Shown here: positions 59,701-64,000 of the stretch, piece after piece | How the letters are laid out: each line of letters opens with the position of its first letter | How positions within the stretch are numbered: the first letter of the stretch is position 1 | Origin: Perognathus longimembris pacificus | Taxonomy: Eukaryota > Chordata > Mammalia > Rodentia > Heteromyidae | Length of the DNA stretch: 64,000 bases | Assembly: GCF_023159225.1 (NCBI RefSeq) | Contig: NC_063172.1 | Coordinates: 42,599,832-42,663,831 of the forward strand | Direction: 5' to 3' | Program-made: the position numbers and the translations under genes | The notes under the pieces: generated by a model | The model's database searches: none | Seen by the model: only the letters and a program-made list of their open reading frames with translations | What the model was told of the DNA's origin: nothing

Positions 59701-60190
59701 AGTCCTGGGGCTTGGACTGAGGGCCTGAGCACTGTCCCTGGCTTCTTTTTGCTCAAGACTAGCACTCTACCACTTTATCCTCAGCCCCACTTCCGGCTTT
59801 TCCTGTTTATGTGGTGCTGAGGAATCAAATTTCATGCATGCTGGGCAAGCCCTCTACCACTAAGCCACATTCCCAGCCCCCTTTCAGATTTCTAAACTCT
59901 TAAGATGATGGCATTAAGATGTAAAGCATTTGTGAAGCAATTGGGAGGTGGAGTCAGAGCCCTCATGAGTGGAATTAGCACCCTTATAAAAGATGCCCAT
60001 ACAGCTTCCTTGTGTGTCCATTATGTTTGTTTCAGGACACAGAAATTGAGCCCTCCTCAAACACCAAATCTGATAGCATCTTGATCTTGGACTCCCCAGT
60101 CTCTAGAATTGTGAAAAGATAAAAATTCTATTACGTATGAAGTATCTAATTTATGGTATTTTGTAGCCTAAATGGACTAAGATGTGATAT
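59597..60190 (+). mobile_element. MaLR-type LTR interrupted by a SINE
   Basis: GTGATGACTTGGATGTTTGG starts it. It resumes after the SINE with TGGGAGGTGGAGTC, CCTCATGAGTGGAATTAG, TTGATCTTGGACTCCCCAG, and ends TATGGTATTTTGTAGCC then TGGACTAAGA. This is a clear sense-strand MaLR LTR without internal region. Confidence 0.8.
59643..59892 (-). mobile_element. IDL-Geo SINE, older subfamily, inside an LTR
   Basis: Antisense with a 40-base T run and CACATTCCCAGCCCC end. CTTCAGATTTTTAAA / TTTCAGATTTCTAAA flanks. Confidence 0.85.
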
Positions 60191-61054
60191 GTGTGAAAAT
60201 GCCAGTTTGTAGCCCAATTTCAGGCAATAATATATAAATATAAGTGTCTTGCATGACTTCGTACAAGTGTCTGTAGTCTTCCTCTATGGTACTATGGAAG
60301 AAGATGTTAAAGGACAAAATTGGTCCTATTTATATATTCATTGACTCAGCCTTTTCAATAACTACTGTTTCTGGTGATGCTAATATGGCAGTTTAAGTAA
60401 ATAAATGAATGCATCAATAAATAATGAGTAAATAAAGATATTGCTGGTATTCACTTTAGAGACATGACAGACAGGGATTTAAATATTGTTGCTAGTCATG
60501 GTCTCACAGGGAAAAAAAATGTTAATACTAATAAGGACTATCTGAGGTAAGAGCTTTCCATACAGATGAAACAGCTACAGAGACTCTTGTGGCTGACAGA
60601 GTAAATAAGGTACACAGGTATGAGATAGTAGGTAGAAGGCAGGGCACACAGATTGTAGCACACAGATAACTCACATCTTTAGAATTTTGGGTTTTACTCC
60701 AAGTAAGATGGGAATCTTCGTAAAGGATTTAAAAAGAAGAATCATATAATATGGCTTAATAGTTTAAAAGGCTTATTCTGGCTGCTGAACTGAGATTAGA
60801 TAGTCTGAGGACATTTGATAGCAGGAAACAGGTTCTGAAAGAGTACAGGGAGGCAAAATGACATAGAGTAGGATGCTTATGAGGCCTCAAGAAGTTATCC
60901 TGAAATACCAACAGGCCAACAATATTTCCTAGTGTTTTGGAAGTAGACTATGGGAAGAAGTCAAAGATGACCTCAGAGTGGACATAAGCAACAAGAAGAG
61001 TAAAATTACCAGTTAATCAGATGGCACATTTTGAGGAAGATGAAGATTTATTTG

Positions 61055-61268
61055 GGGGGCTTGGGATATGGCCTAATGGCAAGAGTGCTTGCCTCGTATA
61101 CATGAAGCCCTGGGTTCAATTCCCCAGCACCACATATACAGGAAACTGCCAGAAGTGGCACTGTGGCTCAAGTGGCAGAGTGCTAGCCTTGAGAAAAAAG
61201 AAGTCAGGGAGAGTGCTCAGGCCCTCAGTCCAAGCCCCAGGACTGGCAAAAAAAAAAAAAAAAAGGGG
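61055..61268 (+). mobile_element. IDL-Geo SINE, older subfamily
   Basis: GGGATATGGCCTAATGGC head, GGTTCAATTCC B box, A tail. Short ORFs here are SINE artefacts. Confidence 0.9.
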
Positions 61269-61319
61269 GTTTGTTTTTTAAAAGGATGCACTGGAAATGT
61301 CAAGTAGACTTCAAAGTCC

Positions 61320-61358
61320 TTTGTGTATGTGTGTGTGTATGTGTGTGTATACACACAG
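61320..61358. repeat. (TG)n microsatellite
   Basis: About 16 TG/TA units followed by ACACACAG. Confidence 0.8.
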
Positions 61359-62128
61359 AGATATTACGTATGTATTTTCATTGACTTTAGAGAGAGATCT
61401 GAGCTTGAGATAATAAACTGAAAACCTCAGATTTTCAAATAGTTTTTTGTCCCTTTGATCCTTTGTTTTTCTGGTCTCTCAACCTTTCATTTGGTCTCTT
61501 AAATAGAAGAAGTGTTAGACTGTTAAATCTTGTCATTCATATTATCCAAATCTTTAAAAGGGATGATTAGAAATGACAGGTAGCTAGGAGGGATGGTGAT
61601 TAGGATATGAAAGGAGATTAGAGGGCTTCTTCAAGGGATAATGTTCTGTTTCTTGTTCTTGGTAATCATTACGTGGTTTGTTCACTTTGTAAAAATGTAT
61701 CAAGTTATACTTTGTACTTTTCCATATATATTTTATAATTTCATGCATGCCTCTACATATCTTATAATTCAATTAAATGTCTAAACAAGGATTACACAAC
61801 TAAGCTTCAAATGAAATGATAATACTTGCTATTAGAATGTAGAATGTTTAGTACCACATATAATTCTTCTTTTTCATTAGAAGCCCTAAGTAGAAAGGTA
61901 GAAAGAACTTTTTAGAAAAGATGAAACACAAAGGTCCGTACTCAAAATAAGACTTCACAGGCCACAGTAGAGATCATTTGGTGTATATATGAGGGGGCTG
62001 TTTTCTAAGATAGGAAAATAAAATGAATAGGATTATTTGTGGTTTAAATCTAACTGTCATATGACATTGGCATATTCATGAGTCATTCTCAAAATTTATG
62101 AATTAATTTATCTCTATTGGTTTGATGA

Positions 62129-62357
62129 TTCCTAAAGAAATCTTTTTTTTTTTTTATTTTTGGCCAGTCCTGGGCCTTGGACTCAGGGCCTGAGCACTGT
62201 CCCTGGCTTCTTCCCGCTCAAGGCTAGCACCCCGCCACTTGAGCCACAGCGCCGCTTCTGGCCGTTTTCTGTATATGTGGTGCTGGGGAATCGAACCTAG
62301 GGCCTCGTGTATCCGAGGCAGGCACTCTTGCCACTAGCCCCTAAAGAAATCTTTTTA
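62129..62357 (-). mobile_element. IDL-Geo SINE, young subfamily, lacking its extreme 5' end
   Basis: Antisense with young markers. CCTAAAGAAATCTTTTT is repeated on both sides. The copy stops at GCCACTAG and skips about 17 bases of the usual GGCTATATCCCCAGC end. Confidence 0.85.
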
Positions 62358-62644
62358 TATCCTCATTATGACTTTCTTACATCGGGACTTTTTTGCATTC
62401 TTTAAAAGGTGTCATAGTCATATCTTTTTCCATGCTTACATGTTACAAAGGTAAATGTTTTTCACTTCAAGTCTAAAAGATTTATCCTGTACCCTTGCTG
62501 TTTCTCCTATTTAAAAACTGAAAGGATAGTCTATGGAGGAAAAAATTCAAATGGCAAGAATGGTTCACAGTTCTTAAATAATGATTTATCTTTAGAGCAG
62601 CACTGTACAATAGATGTATAATTTGAACTACAAGTATAGTCACA

Positions 62645-62872
62645 TATAGGATTGTTTTCTTTGATAGCACTGGGGAATGAATTTAGGGTTTTTGCTGGAT
62701 GCTAGGTAAGCACTTTCTCTTGAGCCACATTCACCAGTATTTTCATTTTTAGTTCTTTTTCAGATAGGATCTCATGCTTTTGCCAAAGCTGACCTTTGAA
62801 CCTCAGTCTTCCTTACCTCCCTTGAGGCTTGACTATAAGCATGTACCACTGAGCTTGGCTGAATCACAGTTG
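62645..62872 (-). mobile_element. ID plus B1-like composite SINE
   Basis: CACTGGGGAATGAATTTAGG and GCTAGGTAAGCACTTTCTC (ID) are followed by GATAGGATCTCATGCTTTTG and GCATGTACCACTGAGCTTGG (B1-like). Confidence 0.55.
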
Positions 62873-62929
62873 TAATACACACGCACACACGCACACACAC
62901 ACATATATACTATACATAGGCAACATTAG

Positions 62930-63155
62930 GGTTCAAACCTACAACCTTTTACCTACTGGGTACTTGTGCTACACCTCTTTTTTTTCCTTATTTTTCTTAT
63001 AGTGTGTTTTGTTTAATGTCCAGGCCAGCTTGGACCACAATCTTCCTATTTACTTTGAGATGATAGTCATGCACCAACCTACCTAGTATGTTGGTTGAGA
63101 TGAGGAGGTCTCGAACGTTTTACCTGGGGTGGCTTCAAACTACCACATTCAGCAC
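62930..63155 (-). mobile_element. Diverged ID/B1 composite SINE
   Basis: GGGTTCAAACCTACAACC (ID-like), GGCCAGCTTGGACCACAATC and TCATGCACCAACCTACC (B1-like), with a CA/CG run just before it (62,878-62,905). Confidence 0.45.
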
Positions 63156-63227
63156 ATTTGTAATTTTTAATTAGATTTTTTGTTCAGTTTAACTTGTCTT
63201 AAATATCCCAATGTCAGTATAAAATAT

Positions 63228-64000
63228 ATTTAATTTGCATTTCTTTTATGGCCCATGATGTCAAGCACTTCTTCATGTGCCTCTTGGCCATTCTCATTTC
63301 CTCCTCAGAGAAGTCTCTTTTTAGGTCTTTAGCCCATTTGTGGAGGGGACAGTTGGTTCTTTGAGGATTTGTTTTGGAGAAGTTTAATTTTTTGAGTTCT
63401 GTGTATATTTTAGCTATAAAGCCTTTGTCTGTTGTATGGCTGGTAAAGATCTCCCAATCTGTGTGCTTGTTATTTATCTTGCAAGCTATGTCCTTTGCTG
63501 TGCAGAAGCTCTGCAGTTTAATGCAATCCCATTTGTCCAGCCTTTCTTTGATATGTTGTGTTTCTAGGCCTTTATTAAGAAAGTTTCGACCTGTGCCAAG
63601 GAGTCCAAGTGTTTCTTCTGTTACTCCCTGCAATGTTTTCAGGGTATCTGCTTTTACGTCAAAGTCTTTGATCAATTTGGAATTGATTCTGATGCAGGGT
63701 GATATAGAAGAATCTAGTTTTAATTAGTTACAGGTGTTGAACTAGTTTTGCCAGCACCTTTGTTGAAGAGGCTGTTTTTCTTCCATCCTATTTTTTTAGC
63801 TCCTTTATCAAAAATTAAGTAGCCATAGGTCTGCGGGTTTATTTCTGGATCTTCAGTTCTATTCCATTGATCCTCAGGCCTGTTCTTGTGCCACTACCAA
63901 GCTGTTTTTATCACTATAGCTTTGTGATAGAATTTGAAGTTTGATATTGAAATTTCTCCAACACTGTTCTTTCTGCTTAGAATTGTTTTTGCTATGGGGT
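63228..64000 (-). mobile_element. L1 ORF2 segment, antisense, continues past the window
   Basis: On the - strand this encodes reverse-transcriptase protein ORF2p downstream of its catalytic core: [52 protein letters not shown] frame of 153 codons (63,214-63,675) is open. Codons further upstream (63,676-64,000) also match but need a frameshift near 63,700. The copy stops abruptly at about 63,228, without the final 230 codons, the 3' UTR or an A tail. Confidence 0.85.

Larger units (their letters stand above)
56877..64000 (+). other. SNX16: SNX16 intron 2, incomplete
   Basis: Starts with the strong donor GTAAGTATT. It is at least 7.1 kb long, because no exon encoding the next part of the PX domain was found before the window ends. 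It holds the SINE, LTR and L1 pieces listed. Nothing was recognised in 57,820-58,775, 60,195-61,050 and 61,360-62,125. Confidence 0.75.

Overview
This is nuclear DNA from a mammal, most likely a geomyoid rodent (kangaroo rats, pocket mice, pocket gophers). The window is full of two tRNA-derived SINE families that I recall from that superfamily as Geo and IDL-Geo. It also holds rodent ID/B1/B4-type SINEs, L1 elements, MaLR-type LTRs, MIRs, and long CA and GAAA microsatellites. The naming rests on recognition by eye, so the species is an inference.

Only one protein-coding gene can be supported. SNX16 (sorting nexin-16) lies on the + strand. Its CpG-island promoter and non-coding first exon are at about 53,640-54,560. 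Its first coding exon, giving the N-terminal 125 residues, is at 56,402-56,876. The remaining exons lie beyond position 64,000. The 53.6 kb before the promoter has no gene, pseudogene exon or RNA gene that I can recognise. That fits the desert which, in other mammals, separates SNX16 from RALYL (recalled synteny, not tested).

Layout. 1-53,640: intergenic repeat-rich DNA with L1 3' ends (14,962; 18,017; 25,440; 30,110; an inverted one at 33,780), some 25 SINEs, MIR relics, MaLR-like LTRs (16,125; 28,060; 33,340; 39,825), a purine tract of about 870 bp grown from a SINE tail (38,550-39,418), and an insertion of unknown RNA origin flanked by a 16-bp target-site duplication (46,843-47,384). 53,640-54,660: SNX16 promoter, exon 1 and a 21-bp minisatellite. 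54,104-56,401: intron 1. 56,402-56,876: exon 2. 56,877-64,000: intron 2 with a MaLR LTR, several SINEs, and two antisense L1 pieces, one running off the right edge.

There is no operon-like organisation and no sign of a new multi-gene system. The points most worth following are the SNX16 promoter architecture (two inverted ZNF143-type sites, a CLEAR-like E-box, an intronic minisatellite and two upstream ORFs), the unidentified retrocopy, a SINE carrying extra 3' sequence, two L1 insertions with 5' inversions, and a few repeat-free stretches that look like conserved regulatory elements. No alignment or database search was run; repeat family names and boundaries come from reading the sequence.
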